Below, piece after piece: positions 18,029 to 26,343 of a stretch of 64,000 nt of DNA. The stretch comes from Bacteroidota bacterium (GTDB lineage: Bacteria > Bacteroidota > Bacteroidia > Chitinophagales > Chitinophagaceae). The position numbers and the translations under genes were made by a program. The stretch is from positions 561,722-625,721 of the forward strand of contig JAEWHC010000005.1 in the NCBI GenBank assembly GCA_023387985.1, in the 5' to 3' direction. Positions within the stretch are counted from its first letter, which is position 1, and the number at the start of each line of letters is the position of its first letter. The notes under the pieces are model-generated. The model saw only the letters and a list, made by a program, of their open reading frames with translations, made no database searches and was not told where the DNA came from.

Positions 18029-18519
18029 TCAGCTTTTTTCGGGTAATCAAAATGGAGCAAATTGGCATTTTCCGGGGAAATTTGTTTCCATTCCGCAGCA
18101 TTAAAGGAAATACCGAGCACGGAACAGGTCGGCATATTGTCGATCCGGAGTACTCCGGTTTCGTTGGCAAACAAGGTGATGCCCGGATTGTGGCTGAAAA
18201 ATATGGCTGAGCTTACCGTTGCCGGCAGTTGTCTTGCCTGTTTCCAGAATTCAGATGGCGGGGCATGGTAAAGTTCCGCGATTACCTGTATGTCTTTCTT
18301 TTCAAATCCCAGGGCTTCGGCAAAAAATTCCGCAGTAGTAAAAGCTCTCCTGGCACTGCTGCTGCAAATTTTCCCAATAGTGAAACCTGCATTTGCAAGG
18401 CGTTGGGCCATTTCCGGCGCATCGCTCATTCCGCGGGCGTTCAACGGCCGGTCATGATCGTTTACGAAAGCACTTTCCCAACTGCTTTTTGCATGGCGAA
18501 CAACAAATAAATTTTTCAT
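18025..18519 (-). CDS. SixA-like histidine phosphatase
   Basis: 164 aa from ATG 18519. Histidine phosphatase superfamily: N-terminal catalytic RHAKSSW (His9 region), then SSARRAFTTAEFF and a late FFSHNPGI containing the second conserved His. Short length and RHAKSSW fit SixA, which acts on phosphohistidine of signalling or phosphotransfer proteins. Third gene of a minus-strand operon after gh3 and fabG, 11 bases after the fabG stop. The real target is unknown. Confidence 0.85.
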   Translation of the reverse strand: MKNLFVVRHAKSSWESAFVNDHDRPLNARGMSDAPEMAQRLANAGFTIGKICSSSARRAFTTAEFFAEALGFEKKDIQVIAELYHAPPSEFWKQARQLPATVSSAIFFSHNPGITLFANETGVLRIDNMPTCSVLGISFNAAEWKQISPENANLLHFDYPKKAD

Positions 18520-18530
18520 GGCAATTGGTC

Positions 18531-19295
18531 TTAAATATTCAGGCCTCCGCAAACACTGATCACCTGGCCCGTAATGTAGCTGCTTTTATCGCTGGCGAGA
18601 AACAGAGCGGCTTCGGCAATATCATCAGCAGTTCCAAAACGGTTGAGTGGAATGCCGGCTCTATACTGGTCGGCCTGTTCACCTTCTTTCAGGTAGCTGG
18701 TCATATCGGTTTCCACAAATCCGGGAGCAAGCGCATTGCACCGGATATTGCGGCTACCCAATTCCTTGGCAATGCTCTTGGTGAAACCGAGAATACCGGC
18801 TTTGGAGGCCGCGTAGCTCGACTGTCCTGCATTGCCCATTTCGCCTATAACGCTACTCATATTTATGATGCTTCCTTTGCGCGCCTTCATCATCTGCCGG
18901 ATAACCGATTTTGTCATAAAAAACACACTGCTCAGGTTAACATCAATTACCTGCGACCATTGCTCCTCGGTCATGCGCATGAGCAGGTTGTCTTTACTGA
19001 TGCCCGCATTGTTCACCAAAATATCAATGGAACCAAATTCCGAAAGTACATTGGCGGCAAGTGTTTCGCAAGCCTGGAAATTCCCGGCGTTACTTTGGTA
19101 GGCTTTTACTTTTACCCCTTCTGTACTCAGCTTGTTTGCAAGTGCTTCCGACCTTTCCTTACTGCTGTCGGTTACATAAGTAAATGCCACATTGGCGCCA
19201 TTTTGCGCAAACAGCGTTACGATCGCTTCCCCGATTCCTCTTGCGCCACCGGTTACAATGGCGGTTTTGCCTTCCAGTAATTTACTCATATTCAT
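18531..19295 (-). CDS. fabG: 3-oxoacyl-ACP reductase-type short-chain dehydrogenase
   Basis: 254 aa. NADPH-dependent reductase of the SDR family; FabG reduces 3-oxoacyl-ACP in fatty acid elongation. Seen: TGGARGIG (15-22) cofactor loop, NNAG (95-98), catalytic S148, Y161 and K165 (YAASK), and a C-terminal TGQVISVCGG motif typical of FabG. The ATG overlaps the TGA stop of the gh3 gene (ATGA), so the two are translationally coupled. An ATG two codons later (19289) is an alternative start. It is not next to other fab genes, so it may serve a dedicated acyl chain rather than bulk synthesis. Confidence 0.9.
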   Translation of the reverse strand: MNMSKLLEGKTAIVTGGARGIGEAIVTLFAQNGANVAFTYVTDSSKERSEALANKLSTEGVKVKAYQSNAGNFQACETLAANVLSEFGSIDILVNNAGISKDNLLMRMTEEQWSQVIDVNLSSVFFMTKSVIRQMMKARKGSIINMSSVIGEMGNAGQSSYAASKAGILGFTKSIAKELGSRNIRCNALAPGFVETDMTSYLKEGEQADQYRAGIPLNRFGTADDIAEAALFLASDKSSYITGQVISVCGGLNI

Positions 19296-20806
19296 TTAAT
19301 ATTTAAATGTGCTTTAATTTCTTCAATGATTTTACGGTCATTGCTCAGGCGCGGAACCTTATGCTGCCCTCCAAGTTTTCCTTTGGAGCGAAGCCAGTCA
19401 GAAAAGCCACCGTCAGGCACCACGTGCATGATCAGTCTACGCAAGGCAATGTCTTTATATCTTTTGGCATCGTAGTCGCTGTTCACCATTCTCAAATGCT
19501 CATCAAGCGCATCTGCAAATTTTTCCGGATCAACTGGTAATTTTTCAAACTCAATCAGCCACTCATGTGCACCATTGCTGTTGTCGCTGAAATAAACCGG
19601 TGCGGCGGAATAATCGCGAACAATCGCGCCGGTAAGCCGGCTTGCCTCAGCAATAGCCCGGTCTGCATTGTCAATAATCACTTCTTCCCCAAAAGCATTG
19701 ATATAATGTTTCAAACGTCCGGTTACTTTTATACGGAATGGGTAAACGGAAGTAAAAGCGATGGTGTCGCCGATGAGATAACGCCATAACCCTCCTACGG
19801 TAGAAATGACCGGAGCATAATTTTTTCCGGTTTCAACCTGGTCCAGTCCAATGGTTTTCGGATTTTCCTTCCCATATTCATCCACCGGTAAAAATTCGTA
19901 ATAAATGCCATGTTCCAGGAAGAGCAGCATCCCGACTTCATCTTCATGCGTTTGCGCTGCAAAAAAGCCCTCGCTGGCGTTGTAAATTTCCAGGTAATGG
20001 ATGGGCTCGCCAACCAGTTTTTCGAATGCGGCCCGGTATGGTGAAAACGATACACCACCATGAAAGTAGAGCTCCAGGTTTGGCCAGACCTGCTTGATGT
20101 TTTCCTTGCCGGTTATTTCAAGAATCCGTTTGAAAAGCACTTGTGTCCACGTAGGCACACCGCTTACCGAGGTCACATCTTCCTGTATTGTACTTTGGGC
20201 AAGGGCTTCAATCTTATTTTCCCAATTGTCCATCAGCGCGATGGCCAATTGTGGAGTTTTAAGCCATTGGCCGTAAAACGGGGCATTTTGAAGCAACACG
20301 GCACTCAGGTCGCCGTACTGAATATCTTTGCTTAATTCAGCCACCTGGTGGCTACCGCCAATCACGAGGCCTTTGCCGTTGAGCAGCTGGCATTCGGGAT
20401 AACTGAGATGATATAGGTAAAGCAGGTCTTTATTGGCCTGGTAGTGGTTTTCATCAAGGCTTTCATCACTCACAGGAATGAATTTGCTGCGGTCGCTTGT
20501 GGTGCCGCTGCTTTTGGCAAACCACTGCACAGGCGTATTCCAGAGCACATTTTCTTCGCCTTGCATCATCCTTTCGATAAACGGCTTCAGATCTTCATAT
20601 TCGTGGATGGGAACTGCCGACCTGAATTCAGCCGGACGGAAAATATGATTGAAGCGATACTCCCTGCCGAAGACAGTATGCTGTGCCTGGCTGATGAGGT
20701 GCTGAAAAACTTCCCGCTGCGCTTCAAGGGGTTCTTTAATATGGTGGGTCAGGCCATCAGCGCGCAGTTTGGCATATTGCAGTATTGCCGGACTTATAAT
20801 ATTCAT
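19292..20806 (-). CDS. GH3 superfamily acyl-acid adenylating enzyme
   Basis: 504 aa. The family (named after plant GH3 auxin-conjugating enzymes) activates carboxylic acids as adenylates and joins them to amines or amino acids. Seen: the phosphate-binding loop SSGTTSDRSKFIP near residues 105-117, YNASEGFFA near 280, and GLWRYLIGDTIAF near 337-349, matching the adenylate-forming core. Bacterial members are common in Bacteroidota but have no settled substrate. Coupled to fabG and followed by a SixA-like gene. Preceded by a 213-base spacer after ctaA (20807-21019) with one open frame on the minus strand that I could not support as a gene. Confidence 0.85.
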   Translation of the reverse strand: MNIISPAILQYAKLRADGLTHHIKEPLEAQREVFQHLISQAQHTVFGREYRFNHIFRPAEFRSAVPIHEYEDLKPFIERMMQGEENVLWNTPVQWFAKSSGTTSDRSKFIPVSDESLDENHYQANKDLLYLYHLSYPECQLLNGKGLVIGGSHQVAELSKDIQYGDLSAVLLQNAPFYGQWLKTPQLAIALMDNWENKIEALAQSTIQEDVTSVSGVPTWTQVLFKRILEITGKENIKQVWPNLELYFHGGVSFSPYRAAFEKLVGEPIHYLEIYNASEGFFAAQTHEDEVGMLLFLEHGIYYEFLPVDEYGKENPKTIGLDQVETGKNYAPVISTVGGLWRYLIGDTIAFTSVYPFRIKVTGRLKHYINAFGEEVIIDNADRAIAEASRLTGAIVRDYSAAPVYFSDNSNGAHEWLIEFEKLPVDPEKFADALDEHLRMVNSDYDAKRYKDIALRRLIMHVVPDGGFSDWLRSKGKLGGQHKVPRLSNDRKIIEEIKAHLNIK

Positions 20807-21019
20807 TTATTCTTCAATATCCGGCAAAATAATGCATTTCCCCAGAAGAGGTCGCCTGAAACTGAAAAATAAGTTGATTGGATTGAAATGACTGATCCAC
20901 ATTTTGGAATTCCGCATTTGGCTCTTCCATGTACGAATATAGCAGGGAAATCCTGGAAATTTCTACATTAAACCTGAAGGCATTTCCATGTTGCAATGGA
21001 AGGCCGATCTTCCGGGGAA

Positions 21020-22120
21020 TTAATTCTGCAATTGCATTTCCACCGGTTCTGCACCCTTTTTTTCCCCCGTACTCAGGAACAATATCAAAACCAGGCACAA
21101 CAGGAGCAGCATGGCGTTGAGCTGATGCAACAGCGCCATCCATTCAAATGCGTTCCATACGCTGGCAATGATGTTGTTGCTGGTGAGCACGGCTAAAATG
21201 CCCAATGCCAGCTGCATGATGCCCGTAAGCAGGGGAAGCACACTGAGTTTGCCGAGAGGACCCGGTTCTTTTTTATACCTCAGGTAAAAAATAAATACCA
21301 AAATAAAAATGACATAAGCCAGCCAGCGGTGCAGGAAATGGATCATCACTTTGTTTTCAATGAAATTGAGCATGCCCTTGGCGGGATGCCAGATTCCTGC
21401 GGGAATGAGGTAATGCCCATTGATATCGGGCCATGTAGCGGCAACGGATGCGGCTTTATGACCGGCCATTAAGGCGCCGTAGATAAACTGGACGACCAGC
21501 AGCAAAAGCAGCCACAGCACGAAATTGCGCACAGCCTTATTTTTCACCCTTGAATTTTCCGGTATTTTCAAATTAAGGGCAAACCAGAAGGTATAGGCAA
21601 GCAAACCGAGTGCGAATACAAAATGCAGGGCCAGCCTGGTAGGCTTTACATAGACAGCGTCACCGGTGAGACCACTTGCAACCATGATCCAGCCAACGAG
21701 GCCCTGCAGGGCACCGAGTGCAAACAACAGGACCAGCGGTTTCACCATATGGGGCCTGAATTTTCTTTTTGCCAGGAAATAAATAAATCCCCCAGCAAAA
21801 ACCAACCCGAGCAGCCTTGCCCAAAACCTGTGTATCCATTCCCAGAAAAAGATGAACTTGAAATCTTCCAGTGAAAAATCGGCATTAAGCAACCTGTATT
21901 GCGGCGTTTGCCGGTATTTTGCAAATTCCACTTCCCAGTCTGCCGCATTGATTGGCGGCAAACTTCCTGTCACCACTTCCCATTCTGTTATGCTTAATCC
22001 GCTTCCTGTAAGGCGCGTGATGCCACCAATGGCGATCTGTATCATCACCATGACAACACCAATCATCAGCCAGTTGTATACCGCTTTGTCATTTTCAAGC
22101 GGCTGCCCGAGTTCATTCAT
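21020..22120 (-). CDS. ctaA: Heme A synthase (COX15/CtaA)
   Basis: 366 aa from ATG 22120; the open frame extends 30 codons upstream through the promoter, which is unlikely. Oxidises the methyl of heme O to the formyl of heme A in the inner membrane. About eight helices in two related halves with the four heme-ligand histidines in EWIHRFWAR (His97), LALHFVF, IHFLHRW and LHQLNAM. The early glycine-rich GGITRLTGSGLSITEWEVV segment is typical. It pairs functionally with ctaB at the window edge, giving both steps of heme A synthesis. Promoter box TACCTTTG 21 bases upstream. Confidence 0.95.
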   Translation of the reverse strand: MNELGQPLENDKAVYNWLMIGVVMVMIQIAIGGITRLTGSGLSITEWEVVTGSLPPINAADWEVEFAKYRQTPQYRLLNADFSLEDFKFIFFWEWIHRFWARLLGLVFAGGFIYFLAKRKFRPHMVKPLVLLFALGALQGLVGWIMVASGLTGDAVYVKPTRLALHFVFALGLLAYTFWFALNLKIPENSRVKNKAVRNFVLWLLLLLVVQFIYGALMAGHKAASVAATWPDINGHYLIPAGIWHPAKGMLNFIENKVMIHFLHRWLAYVIFILVFIFYLRYKKEPGPLGKLSVLPLLTGIMQLALGILAVLTSNNIIASVWNAFEWMALLHQLNAMLLLLCLVLILFLSTGEKKGAEPVEMQLQN

Positions 22121-22141
22121 ATACTTACCTTTTCCGGCGGT

Positions 22142-22149
22142 CAAAGGTA
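22142..22149 (-). promoter_or_regulatory. Possible -7 box for ctaA
   Basis: TACCTTTG on the minus strand, 21 bases before the chosen ATG. It supports 22120 as the start, because the longer reading frame would begin upstream of the promoter. Confidence 0.45.
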
Positions 22150-22265
22150 GAGGGTTGCAGGTTGTTTGCTCACAGTTTATCCGTTGAGACGTTTGAATTT
22201 TTACCTGCATTCCCGTTCGTCACCCATTCACCTTTTTTTGCTTTACCGCATACAATCAAAAAAAT

Positions 22266-22273
22266 TACCTTTG
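22266..22273 (+). promoter_or_regulatory. Possible promoter (-7 box) for rnhB
   Basis: TACCTTTG, with a run TTTTTTTG ending at 22240 that could serve as a -33 element (25-base spacer, slightly long). Expected transcription start near 22280, which favours the ATG at 22300 over the one at 22279. Confidence 0.45.
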
Positions 22274-22299
22274 GCGCCATGCGGGAAGTAAAAACATAT

Positions 22300-22908
22300 A
22301 TGCTCCACAATTGTTTTCAGCAGGAATTGATGGAGGCCGGGGTGGATGAAGCAGGGCGTGGATGTTTTGCAGGCCCTGTGGCTGCGGCCGCGGTAATCCT
22401 GCGCCGGGATTTTCATCATCCCCTCCTTACCGACAGCAAAAAACTGACCGCTGAAGAGCGGAATCTTTTGCGCCCAATTATTGAAAATGCTGCAATTTGC
22501 TGGCGAGTGGCTATGGTCTTCCCGGAAGTCATTGACCGCATCAACATTCTGCAGGCCACCTATGAAGCCATGCATCTTGCCATCAGGCAGCTCAACCCGC
22601 TGCCGGAATTCCTAAATGTGGATGGCAAATGGTTCCGGCCTTTTGAAGGCATAAAGCACACCTGCTGTATTGGCGGGGATGCCAATTATGCCAATATCGC
22701 GGCTGCGAGCATTCTGGCTAAAACCCACCGTGATGCCTTCATGGAAAATTTGCACACGGAATATCCGCATTACAACTGGAAATGCAATAAAGGCTATGGA
22801 ACACCCGAACACCGGCTGGCGATGGAAAATTTTGGCCTGACCGAACATCACCGCAGAAGTTTTCAATTTCATCCGAAGCAGGGAGAAATTTTTGAACTCG
22901 CCGATTGA
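22300..22908 (+). CDS. rnhB: Ribonuclease HII
   Basis: 202 aa from ATG 22300 (ATG 22279 is in frame but would overlap the predicted transcription start). Cuts RNA in RNA:DNA hybrids and removes single ribonucleotides. Seen: VDEAGRG with catalytic D16 and E17, the SKKLTAEER segment, a later VDGKW aspartate and GDANYANIAAASILAKTHRD, which supply the DEDD metal site. Full length for the family. Divergent from ctaA and followed 46 bases later by a YcxB-like gene. Confidence 0.94.
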   Translation: MLHNCFQQELMEAGVDEAGRGCFAGPVAAAAVILRRDFHHPLLTDSKKLTAEERNLLRPIIENAAICWRVAMVFPEVIDRINILQATYEAMHLAIRQLNPLPEFLNVDGKWFRPFEGIKHTCCIGGDANYANIAAASILAKTHRDAFMENLHTEYPHYNWKCNKGYGTPEHRLAMENFGLTEHHRRSFQFHPKQGEIFELAD

Positions 22909-22954
22909 TCAATACGGCTGTACGAAATGGTGAACAGGCCGCAATAAACCTTAT

Positions 22955-23500
22955 ATGAAATTGAATTATAAACTGGAGATGCCGGATTACATGTATCAGA
23001 AAATCTATGAAGCATCCCAATCTGTACGTATTAAAAAGAGCCGGCGGCGCACCAATATTTTCATTGGCCTGGTTTTCGGGATCATGATGATTTATTTTAT
23101 GGCCACTGCCAATATTTCACTGGCAGCTGGTGTGGCATTGGGCGCCTTGCTGTATTTTTTTCTGTTTCAACGTCAATATAAGAACCGTTATGCCCGGTAT
23201 GCCCATAAACAGCTCAGCGAAAATATGGGCAAGCACCCATCGCATGTAGTAGAATTGCGTTTCCTCGGGAATAAATTGCTCATGGCAAAAGGTGAACATC
23301 AGAATGAGTTACCTTACAAAAACCTGGAGTTGATTACCGAGATCCCGAAGTATGTTTTCATCAGGCCCGCGACCGGTGATCCCATTATTATTCCCACAAA
23401 TAAGCTCGATAATCCGCAGCAATTCAAAACTTTCCTTAAATCACTTGCCGCACAAAACCACATAAACTACACCGAAGACCCATCCTGGAGCTGGCACTGA
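22955..23500 (+). CDS. YcxB-like membrane protein
   Basis: 181 aa. A charged N-terminal region (residues 1-33) is followed by a hairpin of two membrane helices (about 35-52 and 55-72), then a cytoplasmic beta-rich domain ending in VFIRPATGDPIIIPTNKL and a conserved-looking FLKSL, typical of the YcxB C-terminal domain. Function unknown in the family. Likely co-transcribed with rnhB. Its stop lies 45 bases from the stop of the convergent Sua5-type gene. Confidence 0.7.
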   Translation: MKLNYKLEMPDYMYQKIYEASQSVRIKKSRRRTNIFIGLVFGIMMIYFMATANISLAAGVALGALLYFFLFQRQYKNRYARYAHKQLSENMGKHPSHVVELRFLGNKLLMAKGEHQNELPYKNLELITEIPKYVFIRPATGDPIIIPTNKLDNPQQFKTFLKSLAAQNHINYTEDPSWSWH

Positions 23501-23545
23501 TTGTCTGCATTTCAATCCGACTATTTTTTGACCGGGAAACCCGGA

Positions 23546-24160
23546 TCATCCCTGCCAATCTCCTTTCCCCTGCCGTATCACTTCCGGCTCATCCCCTGTA
23601 AAATCAACCACGGTACTGGGCACAATACCCCCTATTCCGCCGTCGACAACGATGTCTACCATTTTTTCAAAATGTTCGAAAATAAGTTCCGGATCGGCGA
23701 GGATTTGCGGGTCATCCACAGGCACCGATGCCGACAGAATCGGCAGGTCAAGGGTTGCAGCGAGAGCGGTAGCAATGCGATTTTCCGGTACCCTTAATCC
23801 GATGGTGGATTTTTTGCTTTGCATCAGTTTTGGCACTTCGCGACTTGCCGGCAAAATAAAAGTGAAGGGGCCGGGCAGGTATTGTTTCAACAACCGGAAT
23901 ACCGGGGTGGAAAGCTGGCTTGCATAGTGGCTAAGATTGCTAAGGTCGTGACATACGAAGCTCAGCAAGGCTTTTGAAGGATCGGTCTGCTTAATGCGTG
24001 CGATACGTTCCAGGCCTCTACGGCTTTTGATGCTGCAGCCAATGGCATACACTGAATCTGTAGGGTAGATAATCACCCCATCATTGTCCAGCATATCTGC
24101 AACTTGCCGGAGCAGCCTTTCCTGTGGATTCTCGGGATGGATGTGAATATGTAAAGCCAT
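23546..24160 (-). CDS. Sua5/YciO/YrdC family protein
   Basis: 204 aa. YrdC-fold protein of the family that makes threonylcarbamoyl-AMP for the t6A tRNA modification. Seen: IIYPTDSVYAIGC (about 29-41), the nucleotide site SKALLSFVC (62-70), a GLRVPEN segment (about 121-127) and PSTVVDFT near the C-terminus. The N-terminus (MALHIHIHPENPQ) and length suit the YciO-type subgroup, whose tRNA role is less certain than that of TsaC itself, so I give no gene symbol. Divergent from the PAP2 gene. Confidence 0.88.
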   Translation of the reverse strand: MALHIHIHPENPQERLLRQVADMLDNDGVIIYPTDSVYAIGCSIKSRRGLERIARIKQTDPSKALLSFVCHDLSNLSHYASQLSTPVFRLLKQYLPGPFTFILPASREVPKLMQSKKSTIGLRVPENRIATALAATLDLPILSASVPVDDPQILADPELIFEHFEKMVDIVVDGGIGGIVPSTVVDFTGDEPEVIRQGKGDWQG

Positions 24161-24252
24161 CTTTCAAAATAAATACATATTTGCCAGACCGTCTTATTAA
24201 CAGCAGTTTTATTCTAGTTTTCAAAATTCAATTAATTTTATCGCTGTTAAAA

Positions 24253-25035
24253 ATGCGTGTGGGACGAATACTACATTTACAGTTGGTGCTTGCCTTATTC
24301 TGGATTTTCCCTTATACAGCTATGGGACAACCCGGACGTGAGGATAGCTCAGCGTATTTTCCTTCTTATTACTGGAATACGCTTGAACTGGTAGAACGCC
24401 CTTTACAATGGAAAGGAGAACAGTGGGTGGCCGTAGGTGCCGGCGCAAGTTTTGTGGGATCTATGCTGATCTTTGATGAACCCATTAATGCCACCATCAT
24501 GAACTGGAACGGTCCATTTGCCCGCGGATTGGGTAAGACCGGGGATGTTGTTGGCGGCCCGTATTTACAGTTTGGCCTGAGCGGTTCAGCTATCCTTTTT
24601 GGCTACCTGACGGAAAATAAGCCACTAACGAATTTTGGCACCGATAATTTACAGGCACAGGTATTTAGCGCCGGCGCTACATTGCTGCTTAAACACCTCA
24701 CACACCGGGAGCGCCCCGATCAATTTCGCGGCGCTGCAAAATGGCACGGTCCATTGGTAGGTTGGGAACACCGGAGTTTTTCCAGCGGTCATACGGCACT
24801 GGCTTTTAGTACGGCAACCATGGCTTATCTGCATAGTGGAAAAAAATGGTGGGTTGCTGTGGCCGGTTATGGTGCGGCCTCAGCCATAGGTATAAGCCGC
24901 ATGCAACAGCAGCAACATTGGAGCAGTGATGTGGTGATGGGAGCCCTGGTTGGTACGGTTATGAGCAATTTCGTGTTCAAAATGCAGGAGCGACGCCGTT
25001 ATCATGGTGCAGAAATACTTAAACCGGTGCCCTAA
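24253..25035 (+). CDS. PAP2-type phosphatase
   Basis: 260 aa from ATG 24253 (the frame opens further upstream inside the neighbour). An N-terminal signal or anchor (about residues 1-25) and several hydrophobic segments place it in the envelope. The three PAP2 motifs are visible: KHLTHRERP, SFSSGHT and SRMQQQQHWSSD (SRx5HxxxD). The family removes phosphate from lipid phosphates such as undecaprenyl pyrophosphate or phosphatidylglycerophosphate; the substrate here cannot be told. Single gene between the Sua5 gene and nfu. Confidence 0.88.
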   Translation: MRVGRILHLQLVLALFWIFPYTAMGQPGREDSSAYFPSYYWNTLELVERPLQWKGEQWVAVGAGASFVGSMLIFDEPINATIMNWNGPFARGLGKTGDVVGGPYLQFGLSGSAILFGYLTENKPLTNFGTDNLQAQVFSAGATLLLKHLTHRERPDQFRGAAKWHGPLVGWEHRSFSSGHTALAFSTATMAYLHSGKKWWVAVAGYGAASAIGISRMQQQQHWSSDVVMGALVGTVMSNFVFKMQERRRYHGAEILKPVP

Positions 25036-25123
25036 GGGGCTGGAATCCTTGCGATAAAAGGAAATTAACCAAATCTTGCCCTTTGTTGCATTCCGGAAGC
25101 AAGACCACTAAAGCCGCTTTGGT

Positions 25124-25131
25124 TACCTTTG
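25124..25131 (+). promoter_or_regulatory. Possible -7 box for the nfu gene
   Basis: TACCTTTG followed by C, 33 bases before the chosen ATG at 25165. It makes the upstream in-frame TTG at 25129 impossible as a start, since that codon overlaps the box. Confidence 0.45.
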
Positions 25132-25164
25132 CGAGCAAGTTTGATCTTTTTAAAAGCAACAGAT

Positions 25165-25770
25165 ATGATAAAGACCGGAAATCCCGTTATCAGCATTTAC
25201 ACGGAAATGACACCGAACCCTGAAACCATGAAGTTTGTAGCCAACAAACTCATGCTGCCCGGCAGAAGTGTAGATTTTCCTGATGAGGCAAGCGCCGCCC
25301 CCTCTCCGCTGGCCAAGGAATTGTTTTCTTTTCCGTTTATTAAGAGCGTGTTTATTGCCAGCAATTTTGTTACCCTTACCAAAACGGAAGGCACCGAAGA
25401 CTGGATGGATGTTATTCCAGCCATCAAACAGTTTTTGAAAGAATATCTCGAAAATGGTGGTGTAATCGTTAACGAAGAGGAATTAGCCAAACACCTGGGC
25501 AAATCGGATGCTTCCAATGCCATTTCCGGCGATGACGATGATGTGGTTAAACGCATTAAAGAATTACTGGAAAATTACGTAAGACCTGCTGTGGAAATGG
25601 ACGGTGGTGCCATTCAGTTTAAAAACTATGAAGACGGCGTAGTGAACCTGGTGATGCAGGGAAGCTGCAGCGGATGCCCTAGTTCAATGATCACCCTCAA
25701 AGCGGGAATTGAAGGCATGATGAAGCGCATGATCCCTGAAGTTCGGGAAGTGGTAGCTGACGCAGGATAA
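25165..25770 (+). CDS. Nfu-type iron-sulfur cluster scaffold
   Basis: 201 aa from ATG 25165. Domain order: an N-terminal Nfu_N domain (IYTEMTPNPETMKFV, 11-25, through about 90), a short acidic linker (SGDDDDV, 121-127), then a NifU C-terminal domain with the cluster-binding CSGC (168-171). It receives or delivers [4Fe-4S] clusters to target enzymes, and cells with this many heme and Fe-S respiratory proteins would need it. Followed by a strong terminator, so it is a single-gene unit. Confidence 0.92.
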   Translation: MIKTGNPVISIYTEMTPNPETMKFVANKLMLPGRSVDFPDEASAAPSPLAKELFSFPFIKSVFIASNFVTLTKTEGTEDWMDVIPAIKQFLKEYLENGGVIVNEEELAKHLGKSDASNAISGDDDDVVKRIKELLENYVRPAVEMDGGAIQFKNYEDGVVNLVMQGSCSGCPSSMITLKAGIEGMMKRMIPEVREVVADAG

Positions 25771-25802
25771 ACTGTTTAATGTTTTTTATAAATTGGAATC
25801 AG

Positions 25803-25831
25803 AAAAGCCGGGAAATTTCTCCGGCTTTTTT
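25803..25831 (+). terminator. Rho-independent terminator after the nfu gene
   Basis: Stem AAAAGCCGG / CCGGCTTTT with loop GAAATTTCT and a run of six T, 33 bases after the stop. Because the stem is flanked by A on the left it could also work for the other strand, but no minus-strand gene ends here. Confidence 0.85.
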
Positions 25832-25988
25832 GTTTACAAGGTCCGGATGTGGCTGCGCTTTTGCATTCCGCTGAAACTTCGGTTTTAATATTAAAGCGAA
25901 CGGATAAGGTAGGTGGAATGGAAGTGATCCGGGCTACCAAGGTGTGTGTAACCATATGCTTGCGGTAAACCACCACCTCAACCCGGTT

Positions 25989-26159
25989 ATGGAGCGTAAT
26001 ATTCCTTTTCTTTGCGCTATGTTGCTGAATTTCTTTTTACAGGTGGATACAACCGCTACCGGGTACAAGATCGGATACCAGTTCGGATCATGGCTGCCTT
26101 TTATTGTGCTGGCGATTATTGCGTTTCTGATTATCAGGTACAGAAGCCCCCGGAGATAG
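25989..26159 (+). CDS. Small single-helix membrane protein (56 aa)
   Basis: 56 aa from ATG 25989. The sequence contains DTTATGYKIGYQFGSWLPF followed by a hydrophobic helix (IVLAIIAFLIIRY) and a basic tail RSPRR. The pattern YxIGYQFGSWLPF plus one helix resembles tiny Bacteroidota membrane proteins of unknown role. Could be read from ATG 26019 instead. The following 184 bases before gcvT hold nothing else I can name. Confidence 0.5.
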   Translation: MERNIPFLCAMLLNFFLQVDTTATGYKIGYQFGSWLPFIVLAIIAFLIIRYRSPRR

Positions 26160-26343
26160 TTGGCTGGAAGTGGGCGGCAGGTCCGGTGGGCAATGCGTAG
26201 AAACAGCTGGCAGCGGGCAAAACAGCGACAGTGGATGGAGCGTGGCAGTAACAGTGCGCACCATCAGCCAACTAATCCTTATCAATTCAACCATCTAAGT
26301 AACTAACCATTTACCTTTACTGATCAATAAAATAATCGTTGCC

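Noticed and set aside
18393..19280. Plus-strand open frame of 295 codons opposite fabG
   Set aside because: The fabG gene on the minus strand has all catalytic motifs; the opposite frame is a shadow.
20814..21143. Minus-strand open frame crossing the ctaA end and the spacer before the GH3 gene
   Set aside because: Its first half overlaps ctaA and the free part has no good start or recognisable family, although its end lies 9 bases before the GH3 ATG.
25776..25976. Minus-strand open frame of 66 codons behind the nfu gene
   Set aside because: It crosses the nfu terminator hairpin and has no coding character.
26160..26343. Search for a glycine riboswitch before gcvT
   Set aside because: No tandem aptamer pattern is visible and the -7-like box leaves almost no leader.
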